Assembly: GCA_903847485.1 (NCBI GenBank)
Contig: CAINDV010000809.1
Location: forward strand, 1-33,042
Source of the DNA: an uncultured Verrucomicrobiota bacterium
GTDB taxonomy: Bacteria > Verrucomicrobiota > Verrucomicrobiia > Limisphaerales > JAJXZI01
DNA: 33,042 bases
Direction: 5' to 3'
Made by a program: the position numbers and the translations under genes. How positions within the stretch are numbered: the stretch's first letter is position 1; every line of letters starts with the position of its first letter. This document shows, in pieces, positions 23,990 through 32,995 of this stretch. Under the pieces are notes generated by a model. It made no database searches. It saw only the letters and a program-made list of their open reading frames with translations, and was not told where the DNA came from.

Positions 23990-25230
23990 CCCAAGAGAAT
24001 ACCGTCAGCACAAAAATCCGGGATTTCGTGGTTGAACAAACGTTGGACGCGGGCGGTCGAGATCGAGTCCAGGCTGGGAAACAACGAAGGCCATACCGCA
24101 CCCGACCGCAGACAGCAACTCAAGTCCAAGGCCTCTGCCTCCACACGAAATCCGCCATCACTGGTTCCGGCATCGCAGGATTCGACCAGTTCTGCTATCG
24201 CCTCCACGCGTGTCCCGAAAACGTCTTCTCCGACCATTTCCACGAATGAGTCAACTGGACGCTCTCTGGAGAGGATCGAACAGCGCACCCTCCCTCCGGT
24301 CGGATTTCGCAACCATTCCTGAAGCTGTTGCAGGACGTTGTCCGAGAGCCCCGGCTCGATGCCCGCAGTCGTCAACTGGGTCTGGAACTGGACAGGATTG
24401 CGGTGCATCCACTTCAAGGCTTCACTGGCAACGGCTCGCGATTCCTCATCCAAATCGAAACGAGTGAAATTGACGACAAGAAGGATTGGATTCGCGTTCA
24501 GAATGACGGCCTCAGCGAGGGAACGAAACGATGTCGGCCCGGAGCGGGGCAGCCCAATTCCAACGGACGTTTCGTTGGCCTGTGTTCCATGGTTGCCACT
24601 GCCAAAACCAAAGGCGCTTTGGGCGGGAACTTTCAGCGAGATTCGCCGAGGCACGATGTTTGTCTTCCATGAGGCCACGGTCGGCCCCGGTTGTTCGCGG
24701 GCGCTGAAAACCTTGGAGATAAAACTGAAACTGGGCTCGCTGGCCAAGATCATCTGCAAGCCTTGCCGGAGGCTTCCGGCCTCAGCTATGGCGATCTCCT
24801 TGGAGGCAGCATCGCGAACGATGCCCTGAATAGACCAGGAGAAGTTCGCGGCTGCCCCCCCGCCGAAGATGAACCGGACTTCCGCGTTCTTCCGCAGCAA
24901 AGGAAGCAGCCTTGAAGCGAGACGGTCGCCACTGGTGCCGAGTGTGTTCTCTCTCCGCTCGACATTGTTGCGGGTTCGACCGTTCCACACTACACCCGCG
25001 AGTTCGTAACTGAACTCCGCACGAAAAGTCGCGCGCTCTCGGTTCTCTGCGATGAGAAGAACACCGCCTTCCGCGCATCCGTGGATGGAAGCCGCTGGTG
25101 AGGCCTCAAGTTTTCGCTGCCGAAATGTTGGCGGGCCGAACTTCTCGATATTCATGCGCAATCTGGGCTGAAGTCTTTGGGGTTGCTCGATCAAGGGTTC
25201 AGCACGTTGGATATTCTCGATGCTCTGCAT
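23767..25230 (-). CDS. Unrecognised protein of the HerA/tubulin-like module, C-terminus probably replaced
   Basis: A protein of about 487 residues, not recognised. It is mostly mixed alpha/beta with stretches such as GGVLLIAEN, EVRFIFGGGAAANFSW, AVILNANPILLVVNFTRF, and acidic helices near 290-340. No ATPase motif is clear. Codon use and residue pattern look natural to about 'FNHEIPDFCADGILLG'. After that the protein becomes Ser/Arg/Thr-rich and out of phase with the aminotransferase-like frame, suggesting the true end was lost. I chose ATG at 25230, preceded by the same A/C-rich, Shine-Dalgarno-less leader seen for other genes in this module. A TTG at 25344, six bases after the preceding stop, would add 38 residues including a CPTC motif. 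It is the last gene of the module. Confidence 0.6.
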   Translation of the reverse strand: MQSIENIQRAEPLIEQPQRLQPRLRMNIEKFGPPTFRQRKLEASPAASIHGCAEGGVLLIAENRERATFRAEFSYELAGVVWNGRTRNNVERRENTLGTSGDRLASRLLPLLRKNAEVRFIFGGGAAANFSWSIQGIVRDAASKEIAIAEAGSLRQGLQMILASEPSFSFISKVFSAREQPGPTVASWKTNIVPRRISLKVPAQSAFGFGSGNHGTQANETSVGIGLPRSGPTSFRSLAEAVILNANPILLVVNFTRFDLDEESRAVASEALKWMHRNPVQFQTQLTTAGIEPGLSDNVLQQLQEWLRNPTGGRVRCSILSRERPVDSFVEMVGEDVFGTRVEAIAELVESCDAGTSDGGFRVEAEALDLSCCLRSGAVWPSLFPSLDSISTARVQRLFNHEIPDFCADGILLGCVAEDQRLASLATTDAKGTTLSERSSEEARWSMSMAWSVQASVYATAWRTSTVLLKRSVRSPGTALDSLTNPN

Positions 25231-25350
25231 GGTGGTTAGGTGTGGTTGATGGGTTTCTGGTTCCTGAACAACAGTGGTGTGAGCGCACGTCGGGCAATGA
25301 ATTGCCCGATGGCGTTTCAGCGACGCGGCGTTGCTGTTGTGCAACTGAGG

Positions 25351-25956
25351 TCAGTCTGCGGAATTCGACTTCTCCGCCTTGCCTTCTTCCAACGCCTCAT
25401 CCAGTCGCGCCTTGAGCGTGGTGGTGTCACCTTGAAAGTAGGCTTCTTCCACGGCGTCATCCCCCACCGCATTCCGGAGGACATGGGCTGACGTTCGCGC
25501 TTCCGGGTAAGCGACTGGATCGCCAGGCTCAGGTTCTTGCCCGGACGTTTCGACGGCCAAATCCTCGGTGATGCCTTCGCAAAGCTTCGTGCCCAAAATT
25601 TGCTCCGCTCGCGGATCGGCGAGTTGATGAAGCCGCTCATGCACCACGGTCTCGGGAACACCGGGCATGTCCCCGGTGCTGACGTGGGCCAGGTGACCGC
25701 GTTCCGTGTAGCCCACGACGCCAGGTTCTGGACGTTCGCCAAATTCGGCGCGATAATTTTTCACGAAATCCGCTGGCGTCTCGAATTGGGTGGGCAGGTT
25801 CGCCATGTGCTCCAGTCGTTCTGGCGGGACGAGGTGCCCGTATTTCTCGGCCAGCGCGTTGACGGTCTGTTCGTCCACGTCTTGGAAATAGGTCCGCAGC
25901 TTGTGGGTGTCGGCCCCCTCGGTTCGAGCTGCGTTCTCAATGGGATTATTGGGCAT
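25351..25956 (-). CDS. Small putative zinc metallopeptidase (HExxH)
   Basis: A 201-residue protein with a zincin-like core. HERLH (106-110) gives two His ligands and the catalytic Glu, and CEGITED about 17 residues later offers Glu127 or Glu131 as third ligand, as in gluzincins. The N-terminal 75 residues are helical and acidic, and the C-terminal 60 residues are acidic and helical. There is no signal peptide, so it should act in the cytoplasm. The start at 25956 overlaps the HerA-like gene by 11 bases, indicating coupling. A regulatory protease that cleaves a module partner or host target is a reasonable guess, but the fold is inferred from short motifs only. Confidence 0.6.
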   Translation of the reverse strand: MPNNPIENAARTEGADTHKLRTYFQDVDEQTVNALAEKYGHLVPPERLEHMANLPTQFETPADFVKNYRAEFGERPEPGVVGYTERGHLAHVSTGDMPGVPETVVHERLHQLADPRAEQILGTKLCEGITEDLAVETSGQEPEPGDPVAYPEARTSAHVLRNAVGDDAVEEAYFQGDTTTLKARLDEALEEGKAEKSNSAD

Positions 25957-28555
25957 GAGTGATCTCCTGGGGTTGGACTGCGGTGGTGGTGCTGTCGCGG
26001 TTTCTGCTGAGGTTGGTTCTCATTTCTTCGAGTGCTGCCTCCCCGAACCGCCCGAAAGCTGCGATGTTCATCAACAGGCAGTAGGCTGCTTGAGGTTTGT
26101 CGTTGACGGCGATCCGAGAGGAGGTGGCGAGGCCGAAATCCCAAAGGACATCCCAGCCCTTCCCGGCGGCCTTCTGAAAGCCTGGAGCCAGATTGTCTGC
26201 GGCCATCGCTCGAAGAATCGCAGGTCTGATGGTGCATCCGCCGCTTGCGCAACCGGGGCAAGGCGGGATGCCTGGGTGAGTCGATGGGTTCGACATGCAC
26301 CCCGGCGTCTCTGTTGTTCGGGGCATTTGTGGCAACCTCATCCGCATGTGCTGGACGACTTCCGCCTTGGTCGGCACGGCAGAGTTTGGCCGCAGTTGAA
26401 ACGAAGTGTTTGGCATCGCCACATGACAGGCCAATTCCCGCCCTTCCGCAAAGACGACTGCTTGGCCAGCCGGCAGGGTTGCCAGAAAGCGCTCGTGGCC
26501 GGGTGTCAGATTCATGGTGCCGCCGACGAGACTTCGATCCTCTTGAGCGGGCAGGCGGTGAACAATCTTCAGGTTGACGTTTTTCAGGAGATCGCTCACC
26601 AGTTTGCTGGGGATCTGCTCGGCGGCAACAACCCCCTGGCCATACGCGCGCACTTCGGCGAGGAGATTGCAGAATGTTTCCACCGCCTTGGCCCGGGGAT
26701 TGGCCATGTCGCTGACCGAGTGCGCCGGTGCGGCGGCGAGCAACCGGTGGGCCTCTTCAATCAGCAAGACGTGCTGAAGCCGGCCATCGGTCAGGCCAGC
26801 GGACTGACGGTGATGGGCGAGGCGCATCAGAATCGCGCCGAGGATGAACGCTTTTTCTTCGTCATTCCCGATGGCCGACAATTCCAGAATTGCCGGCTTG
26901 GACAGGAGGTCATCAAACGGCACTGAGACGCCAGAGTTCAGCATCCGCCCCTTCCCACCGGAGGTCAGGCTGGAAAGGCGGGTGATGAGACCGGCCCGAA
27001 TCGTGGAGGAGATTTCAGCGTTGTAGCCCAATTCTTGCACGAAAGCAGGAATCATCCGCAGCAAGTCCGACAGGGTGGGCTGCGCCTCTTGTGCGTAGCC
27101 CTTCGGATGCGTCCCTTGGACCAAGTCCCACCCACAGTTGAGGTAGAGCCGATGCACTGCCAGACTCAAGACTTCGGGCATCGGAGAAACCCAACCAAAG
27201 GCAGCGCCGAAGAGGGACAGCACGCCGTCAATCTGCGTCTGAACCTGGATTCCGGGCACGACCTCCAACGGGTTCAATCGAAACGGCACGCCGCTTTCAT
27301 CTCCCAAGGTGAAGATGCGAAGGTCGTCGGCGAGGCTCGATCGCAGAAGGCGGCGGTATTCGGATTTCATGGACGGCTCAATAACCAGCCACGGCGTGCG
27401 ATACTCGTTCCACAGTTGTAAGAGCAGGTGCTGGCAGGTGTTGGTTTTGCCTGAGCCGCTGGCACCCACCACCAAGGCGTGCCGGGCAAGATCGGTCAGA
27501 GGAATCGAGAACCAGTTCGCCGTCCGTTTTCCACCGTCGAGCACGGTGCCGATGTCCACCTTCGCGCCAGCGCCAACAACGGGCGCTGAAACCGCAAACC
27601 GGACGTATTCCCGCACTTGGTAACCGGAGGACTCTTCCTCCGGGAGCTTGGTGAGCGCGACGGTTTCGACGGTGTTCAGCCGGGTCTCCAGGGGAGTGCT
27701 CCCGGTGCGCTGGCAGTTCGTGCAGGGTTGCACACGAATAGGCTGTGGCCGGCTGCCGGCGCCAGAGAACGCCGAGTGCAAAGCCTGCCGACCGAAGAAA
27801 AGGTCCGCCGCCGTTTGGGTGCGAAGGTAAACTTGGACATCCCACATTCCAAGACTCAGACCGAGTTGATGATTGGTCCGGGCAGCCCGCAGGAGTTCGA
27901 GGCAATGCCTGGCTTGCGGATGGTTGTTCTCTTCGGCTGAACCCCGGCGCTGGAAATTGGAAACCAGCTCGCGTTCTTCAGACGCGAGCCAGTTGAAAGA
28001 TCCTTGGATGACATCCTGGGCAACGGGCCGGGCGAGGACCACATAGGCGAAATGCCGGCCAGCCATGTTTCGGAGCAACGTCTCCAGCCAGGCACCAGTC
28101 AGACCTTGGGAGTGCGGCGATTCCCCGCCAGCCGTGCCAACTGAAGGATTCCCGGTCAGAATCACGACCTGCCCCAGTGCTGAGACGCGCCGCTCAATCC
28201 CGGCGGAGTCGTCAGCTCCGCTGAACTCTGAACAAGGAAAACAGGAAGACAAGCGTGGCTCCCAGATGGAGCGCAGATCGCCGGGGCCGGGCAGCGCGAA
28301 GTAAACCGAAATGCCCGCGGCGGCGCCCGTAACCAGAAATCCCCAGGGACAACCGGCAGCATTGAGGCCAGACACGAAGGTTTGCTGGGCTTGAAACAGA
28401 CTGCCAGGCAGTGCTCCGGTGGGTTCTGGCGACCGTGCGATGCTCAGCACCTTGACGAAGCCCCAGCGTGCGCCGAAGTGTTGCGCCGGCTGCTGGGGCA
28501 GTAGGCTTTCGATTTTCGTTCCTTCGAGGAGTTGGATGCGTTCGATGATGTTCAT
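25946..28555 (-). CDS. HerA-like DNA- or protein-translocating ATPase
   Basis: An 869-residue protein. Residues 1-320 are an unrecognised N-terminal region ending with a CTNCQRTG knuckle near 278. The motor domain has Walker A GASGSGKT (364-371), a strand WLVIEPSMKSEY, Walker B VLLIEEAHR (596-604), and the sensor-type segment EQIPSKL (646-652), the arrangement of HerA/VirB4-type hexameric pumps. The C-terminus carries a Cys cluster (CPGCASGGC, 766-774). ATG at 28555 overlaps the stop of the zinc-ribbon membrane protein (ATGA). HerA-class motors move DNA or polymers through a ring. Here the partners are a membrane protein and a tubulin-like GTPase, suggesting a membrane-anchored pump or positioning machine. 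Nuclease partners typical of HerA-NurA pairs are not visible. Confidence 0.85.
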   Translation of the reverse strand: MNIIERIQLLEGTKIESLLPQQPAQHFGARWGFVKVLSIARSPEPTGALPGSLFQAQQTFVSGLNAAGCPWGFLVTGAAAGISVYFALPGPGDLRSIWEPRLSSCFPCSEFSGADDSAGIERRVSALGQVVILTGNPSVGTAGGESPHSQGLTGAWLETLLRNMAGRHFAYVVLARPVAQDVIQGSFNWLASEERELVSNFQRRGSAEENNHPQARHCLELLRAARTNHQLGLSLGMWDVQVYLRTQTAADLFFGRQALHSAFSGAGSRPQPIRVQPCTNCQRTGSTPLETRLNTVETVALTKLPEEESSGYQVREYVRFAVSAPVVGAGAKVDIGTVLDGGKRTANWFSIPLTDLARHALVVGASGSGKTNTCQHLLLQLWNEYRTPWLVIEPSMKSEYRRLLRSSLADDLRIFTLGDESGVPFRLNPLEVVPGIQVQTQIDGVLSLFGAAFGWVSPMPEVLSLAVHRLYLNCGWDLVQGTHPKGYAQEAQPTLSDLLRMIPAFVQELGYNAEISSTIRAGLITRLSSLTSGGKGRMLNSGVSVPFDDLLSKPAILELSAIGNDEEKAFILGAILMRLAHHRQSAGLTDGRLQHVLLIEEAHRLLAAAPAHSVSDMANPRAKAVETFCNLLAEVRAYGQGVVAAEQIPSKLVSDLLKNVNLKIVHRLPAQEDRSLVGGTMNLTPGHERFLATLPAGQAVVFAEGRELACHVAMPNTSFQLRPNSAVPTKAEVVQHMRMRLPQMPRTTETPGCMSNPSTHPGIPPCPGCASGGCTIRPAILRAMAADNLAPGFQKAAGKGWDVLWDFGLATSSRIAVNDKPQAAYCLLMNIAAFGRFGEAALEEMRTNLSRNRDSTTTAVQPQEITHAQ

Positions 28556-29445
28556 GGCCGACCTCCGAGTTCTTGCATCTTGTGCATCAGAGCACGGCTT
28601 GGTTCCCAGAAGAAGCAGACCAGAGCGAGAATGACGGTGACGGTGACGACAAAGCCGATCCAGGAATATGAGTTCTGAATCCCGATGCGGCTGCGGGTGC
28701 GATGATTGTAGCCGCGTATGACGAACAAAGTCCCTCCGCGCCATCTCCCCCGCAGGGAAACCAGATCGTCCGTTGAGATGTTTCCGAGGCGGAAATCCCC
28801 TTTGACTCGAACCATCCATTCGATTTCATCGTCATCGCGCACTCGAAAATACCGAACCGGGACCATCTCTCGCTCCTGTCGGCGAAAAGGACTGAGCACG
28901 GCGTGCAGATGCAGCAGGGAGAGCAGGCTGGTCGGCGTGATGAACCGGAGGAGATAGATCATCCCGGCGACCGCCAAGAGGGCCGGGAGTGCTCCGAGCT
29001 TCACCAACACTGCGTGAAGCAACAGAAACGGTGAAGCGACCAACAGCAGAAACCACATGAGCTTGGTGAAGAACCTATACCAATCGAAATCCGGTTTCTC
29101 TTGGTGCGGCGCCTCCATCATAATCACCCGCCCGGTCAGGTCGCTCTTGGGTCTCGAACCTGCCTCTCGCTGAGGTGCTGTGGGGGGAGGTTGCCTGTTT
29201 GGCTTTGTCATGATGGGAGCACCGATGACGGGGGCATCCCAGGGCCAGGGCTGCATCCCAGCAGGCTGTGATGTCGCAGATCCTTCGTTCCAAGTAGCGC
29301 GAACCGGCGCATCTCGGCCAGCAGTTTCGGCGAACAGAGGCAACATTGCTCCGCAAGTTTCGCAGGACGGAACGCTGCACGGATTGTTCAGACCACATTC
29401 CAGGCATCGCACTCTGGGCAGGCTTAGTTCGGTCGGTGGGTTCAT
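28552..29445 (-). CDS. Zinc-ribbon membrane protein
   Basis: A 297-residue protein. The N-terminus has two CxxC knuckles (Cys14/17 and Cys28/31), a zinc ribbon of the kind common in regulatory or adaptor proteins. A Pro-rich, flexible linker follows (about 60-115). Then come hydrophobic segments at about 130-148, 151-168 and 262-280, which I read as membrane helices. Between them (about 190-255) lies a small soluble beta-rich part (VRYFRVRDDDEIEWMVRVKG). It probably anchors the HerA-like motor or tubulin-like filament to the inner membrane. The start at 29445 has an A/C-rich leader with no Shine-Dalgarno. A strong hairpin lies between it and the tubulin-like gene, and its TGA overlaps the HerA-like start. 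Confidence 0.75.
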   Translation of the reverse strand: MNPPTELSLPRVRCLECGLNNPCSVPSCETCGAMLPLFAETAGRDAPVRATWNEGSATSQPAGMQPWPWDAPVIGAPIMTKPNRQPPPTAPQREAGSRPKSDLTGRVIMMEAPHQEKPDFDWYRFFTKLMWFLLLVASPFLLLHAVLVKLGALPALLAVAGMIYLLRFITPTSLLSLLHLHAVLSPFRRQEREMVPVRYFRVRDDDEIEWMVRVKGDFRLGNISTDDLVSLRGRWRGGTLFVIRGYNHRTRSRIGIQNSYSWIGFVVTVTVILALVCFFWEPSRALMHKMQELGGRP

Positions 29446-29545
29446 CGGTTTTGAGGGGTTGTCGGTTTCGCGTGGATCTCAGGCGGGTTCCAAGCAAAGG
29501 CGCGGCAAACAACCGGTCGCTGGATTGCCGCGTTTGGAGACAAAG

Positions 29546-29579
29546 GCCGCGAGAGGCAGGATCGCCCACCTCTCGCGGC
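29546..29579 (-). terminator. Perfect 11-base-pair hairpin after the tubulin-like gene
   Basis: GCCGCGAGAGG and CCTCTCGCGGC form a perfect GC-rich stem with a 12-base loop, beginning about ten bases after the tubulin-like stop. No run of T follows on the minus strand, so it could be a partial terminator, attenuator or 3' RNA-stabilising stem that lowers expression of the downstream membrane and motor genes. Confidence 0.6.
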
Positions 29580-29588
29580 GTAATTCGG

Positions 29589-32500
29589 TCAGCGGCCGAA
29601 GCCGTCGGCCCCGACCGGGAAGCGCTGGCTCATCACCGGCGCTTCCTCCCCACCTCCGACCTTCAGACCATGCTTCCGCATGAAAGCCAAAACCCGCTCA
29701 CGCTCGGCTACGTAAGCGGGATTATTCTGCGGATCACAGCCAGCAGACTCGGCCCTCAGAGTGTCGGTCTTCTGGTTGAGGTATTGCCGCAGTTGTCCTG
29801 CGAACTTGCCGCGATCCCCCGGACCCGCCCCACCCATGACGGTTTCGATGGCGTGTTCGATTTCGGACAGAAGGTCCGGGTTGTTCGCCAACTTGATTCC
29901 AACCGCCTCCACGGTCTTGCCCAACGGCATGGGTTGCTCTTCGCCCAGTTCTTTGATGTGGCGCAAGAAGGCGTAGAGCCGGTTCGGCGCGCCGTTTCCG
30001 CTCACAGAAGGGAAGTCGCGCTGGGAAATGAATCCCAGTGGAATCGAGACCGTTTGCACCATGCGCGCCCGCTCCAACACCTCCGATTGGGGCGGGAAGA
30101 GGTCTGGGTAGCATTCGGCCATGTCGTCCTTCACGATGTGGAGCGGCGTGGTGTTCGCCTGTTTCCGATGCTGCTCGTAGGACTCCTTCATTTCCACCAC
30201 GCCCTGCAGCGCGCGAAGCGGAAAGCCTCCACACTCCTGGAAGAACATGATCTGGCTGCCGTCCTCGACGGCGCGGACACCATCTCGGACGTTCCAGCCA
30301 TTTCGAGCCAGGCTAGCGATGACACGGGCGTGATCCTTGTCCGGGTCGTTGTCCTTCATGCCGCCTCCACGCAAACCGGCGCCGTCAATCGAGAGGAGGT
30401 CATTTCCGGGATTCCAGCCACCGTCTTCAACAGCCGGTGTCAGGCGGATGTAGGGAGCACTCTTCCGAATCACTTCGCGAAGCGAGCTGTCGAGCGTATC
30501 GTCGCCCTTGTGCGAGGCCGACAGCAGGTCGTGCGCCGCGAACTCGGTGTCTTCGAGGCCGGTTTCGGTCAAGTCTCCCACAGCTTCCAGTGCCGCCTCA
30601 ACGAGTCTGGCCATCAAGACGGGCACATCCGCGTGCTGTAGATCCCGCAGGTTTTGGCCGGTCGCTTGCAGGGCTTTCTGCGAAACCATGCTCGCCGAAT
30701 ACTGGTCGCCCCGCCGCTGACGCAGTATGGACTCCAACGTTTCGAGCAAGCCGGCGTCATACAGGAGGGTGCCCACATTCTGACTTTGTGTGGCCTTCTG
30801 GTTCCAGGCCCGAGCTTGCTTGAGAAGCTCTCCCTCCAGGTTGGCGAGAGTCGCCGCGTGACTGATCAACTCCTCCTCCAGTTCTCCGAGGAATTGCACC
30901 ACCAGATCCATCAGTTCTGCGGCCTCGCGACGTGCCCGTTCCTCCACCTTGGAGCGACACCAATGGGCACAGGTTTGGAGGTATTGGTAGGCGGCATCGC
31001 AGACTATCTTGCGCTTGCCGATGACGAACCACTCCCTCACGACTTCGTCCAGACGTGCCAGGTCTTTGCTGGCCTTGGCCTCGATGATGGCGGAAAGCGA
31101 CGGCCCCTTGTTGCCGGTGACGGCATCAATCACATACACGTCGCCCAAAGCGTTGGCGATCGCGTTGGCGTTGCCGGCCTCGCTGACGAGGATCTGCTTC
31201 AGTTGTCCAAGACCGGACTTGAGCTGCTGGAGGGCGCAGACAGCCCAGGCCGGGCCGAACTGGGCGGAATCCTCGAACAGCTTGTAAGCCTCCTCCCGGA
31301 AGAGCTTCTTGTAGGTCTTCAGGGCTGCAACCTTGTTCGCTTCGAGCTTGCGAATCCTCTCGCCCCACTGCATGCGGTCCGCGCCTTCGTCATTGAAGTC
31401 GGTGCGCCACTTCTCCCAGGCGTTTGTGACGCGGCCAATGAACATGTCGAACGGCCAGTTCTCGGCGATCCACTCCTGTTTCACCCCCTCGGCCAGCGAG
31501 TAAGGCGTATCCGTCAGCCGTTCCTGGTGTTCCTGAACGACGGTCGCGAACACGCCAGTCTGATTAAGGCCGTTGGCCTTCAGGAAATCCCGCACCAGCC
31601 AGCCGCGCACTGTCCCGACTAGCGATTGTTCGCGGGCCTTAGTTCGGATCGATCCCACCACGGATTGCGCAAGGTCGTCCTCCGCAGCATCGGCCGCAAT
31701 GATCGCCTTTACCGGTTTCGCCTTCTTGTCGATCCACTCCTGCACGGCTTGGAGGGCGAGTTGGTGGGCGAGCACCTGCCGGATTTCAGGGAGTGGCACC
31801 ATGGCGGTGGACTGGCCAAAGCTCATGAACCCAATTGGGCAGTCGGCACGATCATTCTGCGTCAACTGGTTCTTGATGTTGGCTCGCAGCGCCCGTTTGA
31901 AGGTCGCGAAGCTCCCCGTGAACTCGTGGTAAATCGCCGAGTCAATCATGTGGTAGATGTCCTTGCGATGCAGGTCCACATGGGCATTGCGGGCATCAAC
32001 GAGGTAGCAATACTCGAACGGAGGCTGCCGTTTGAACGCGACCCTGTTGATCGTATCGCGGAGGTAATCAGCTTCCCAAGTCGGCTCCCCAAACACAGGG
32101 GCGAGTTGGTTGGTCGATGAGTATAGGTAGCTGTAGTAGTTCAGCTCCTTGAGAATTGCGTATCCATTCGCGAGTGCATTCGCGCCCGTCAGGTCCTTGT
32201 AGGCTTGGGGCAGCACACCATATCCGACGATTTGATTCGAACCGGTTATGCCCATGTCCGTGAGGATCTTCCGAACCAGGTAGGCCGTGTCCAACCAAAG
32301 ACCGGAGCCAGTCCCACCGCCGAGGCCGGCGACGATGTAGATATTGATGCCTTCATCAAGTTGAATCCCGTGGTGAGTCCGCATGTACGTGGCCACCGAG
32401 TCGGGTTTGAGCGCACGGAGTTGACTCTCGATCGCGTCGCGGATCTTGGCATAGTGGAACCAAAAGGCGAGCCGGGCCATCTGGCGGACCGTGCCGGCTC

Positions 32501-32855
32501 CGTCCGTCACGCTCTTGAGGTTTTCGAGCTTCGGCAGGTCGAACCAATCGTAGTGCGGGTAGTTGCCGCGTTTCATGCCCCGATACAACTCCGACGCACC
32601 AGGGAACTGCATGTCCACGAATTCCTGATCCGAGAGGCGAATATGCTTCTCCACTCGCGATTGGTGCTCCTGCCACCACTTCGGATCGGTGTCGAGGTAG
32701 AGGTAGCGGATCATCGGCACGTTCTCCAGATTCCCATTCCTATCGATCATGCCACGCCGGTTGCCGACCAGGCATTCCGCCCCGGTGCCGCCGATGCCGA
32801 TCACCAGGCCACGCTGATGTTTGACCGATTGGATGCTGTATTCTGTTTTTCTCAT
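29589..32855 (-). CDS. Large tubulin-like GTPase
   Basis: A 1088-residue protein with an N-terminal GTPase fold of the tubulin/FtsZ class: an early glycine loop GIGGTGAE (20-27), a strand LYLDTDP (53-58), and the tubulin signature GLGGGTGSG (177-185). Its length and a long helical C-terminus (about 500-1088, with charged coiled-coil-like stretches near 650-760) set it apart from FtsZ and TubZ and fit the broad Tubulin_2-type group of uncharacterised bacterial proteins. Such proteins may polymerise with GTP. It leads the module with the membrane protein and HerA-like motor. I chose ATG at 32855; longer frames to 32975 would translate an A/C-rich low-complexity leader (NTTNQPTNNTHT), which looks non-coding. 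Confidence 0.85.
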   Translation of the reverse strand: MRKTEYSIQSVKHQRGLVIGIGGTGAECLVGNRRGMIDRNGNLENVPMIRYLYLDTDPKWWQEHQSRVEKHIRLSDQEFVDMQFPGASELYRGMKRGNYPHYDWFDLPKLENLKSVTDGAGTVRQMARLAFWFHYAKIRDAIESQLRALKPDSVATYMRTHHGIQLDEGINIYIVAGLGGGTGSGLWLDTAYLVRKILTDMGITGSNQIVGYGVLPQAYKDLTGANALANGYAILKELNYYSYLYSSTNQLAPVFGEPTWEADYLRDTINRVAFKRQPPFEYCYLVDARNAHVDLHRKDIYHMIDSAIYHEFTGSFATFKRALRANIKNQLTQNDRADCPIGFMSFGQSTAMVPLPEIRQVLAHQLALQAVQEWIDKKAKPVKAIIAADAAEDDLAQSVVGSIRTKAREQSLVGTVRGWLVRDFLKANGLNQTGVFATVVQEHQERLTDTPYSLAEGVKQEWIAENWPFDMFIGRVTNAWEKWRTDFNDEGADRMQWGERIRKLEANKVAALKTYKKLFREEAYKLFEDSAQFGPAWAVCALQQLKSGLGQLKQILVSEAGNANAIANALGDVYVIDAVTGNKGPSLSAIIEAKASKDLARLDEVVREWFVIGKRKIVCDAAYQYLQTCAHWCRSKVEERARREAAELMDLVVQFLGELEEELISHAATLANLEGELLKQARAWNQKATQSQNVGTLLYDAGLLETLESILRQRRGDQYSASMVSQKALQATGQNLRDLQHADVPVLMARLVEAALEAVGDLTETGLEDTEFAAHDLLSASHKGDDTLDSSLREVIRKSAPYIRLTPAVEDGGWNPGNDLLSIDGAGLRGGGMKDNDPDKDHARVIASLARNGWNVRDGVRAVEDGSQIMFFQECGGFPLRALQGVVEMKESYEQHRKQANTTPLHIVKDDMAECYPDLFPPQSEVLERARMVQTVSIPLGFISQRDFPSVSGNGAPNRLYAFLRHIKELGEEQPMPLGKTVEAVGIKLANNPDLLSEIEHAIETVMGGAGPGDRGKFAGQLRQYLNQKTDTLRAESAGCDPQNNPAYVAERERVLAFMRKHGLKVGGGEEAPVMSQRFPVGADGFGR

Positions 32856-32973
32856 GATGGTGTGTGTGTTGTTTGTTGGTTGATTTGTTGTGTTCAGTTG
32901 GCGACTGGCGAGTGACGGTTTCATGCGGCTTGGCGCAGGTCGTCCGCGAGCAAATCGGGGCATCTGGCCCAGC

Positions 32974-32995
32974 AAATTCGCGGGGCCACGAATTT
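32974..32995. promoter_or_regulatory. Inverted repeat upstream of the tubulin-like operon
   Basis: AAATTCG and CGAATTT are perfect 7-base arms separated by eight bases, about 120 bases upstream of the tubulin-like start. No convincing -35/-10 pair was found around it. It may be an operator, or simply a chance dyad. Confidence 0.3.

Noticed and set aside
25901-26926. A 341-codon plus-strand frame
   Set aside because: It is antisense to the HerA-like gene, across Walker B and the sensor segment; no start context and no domain.
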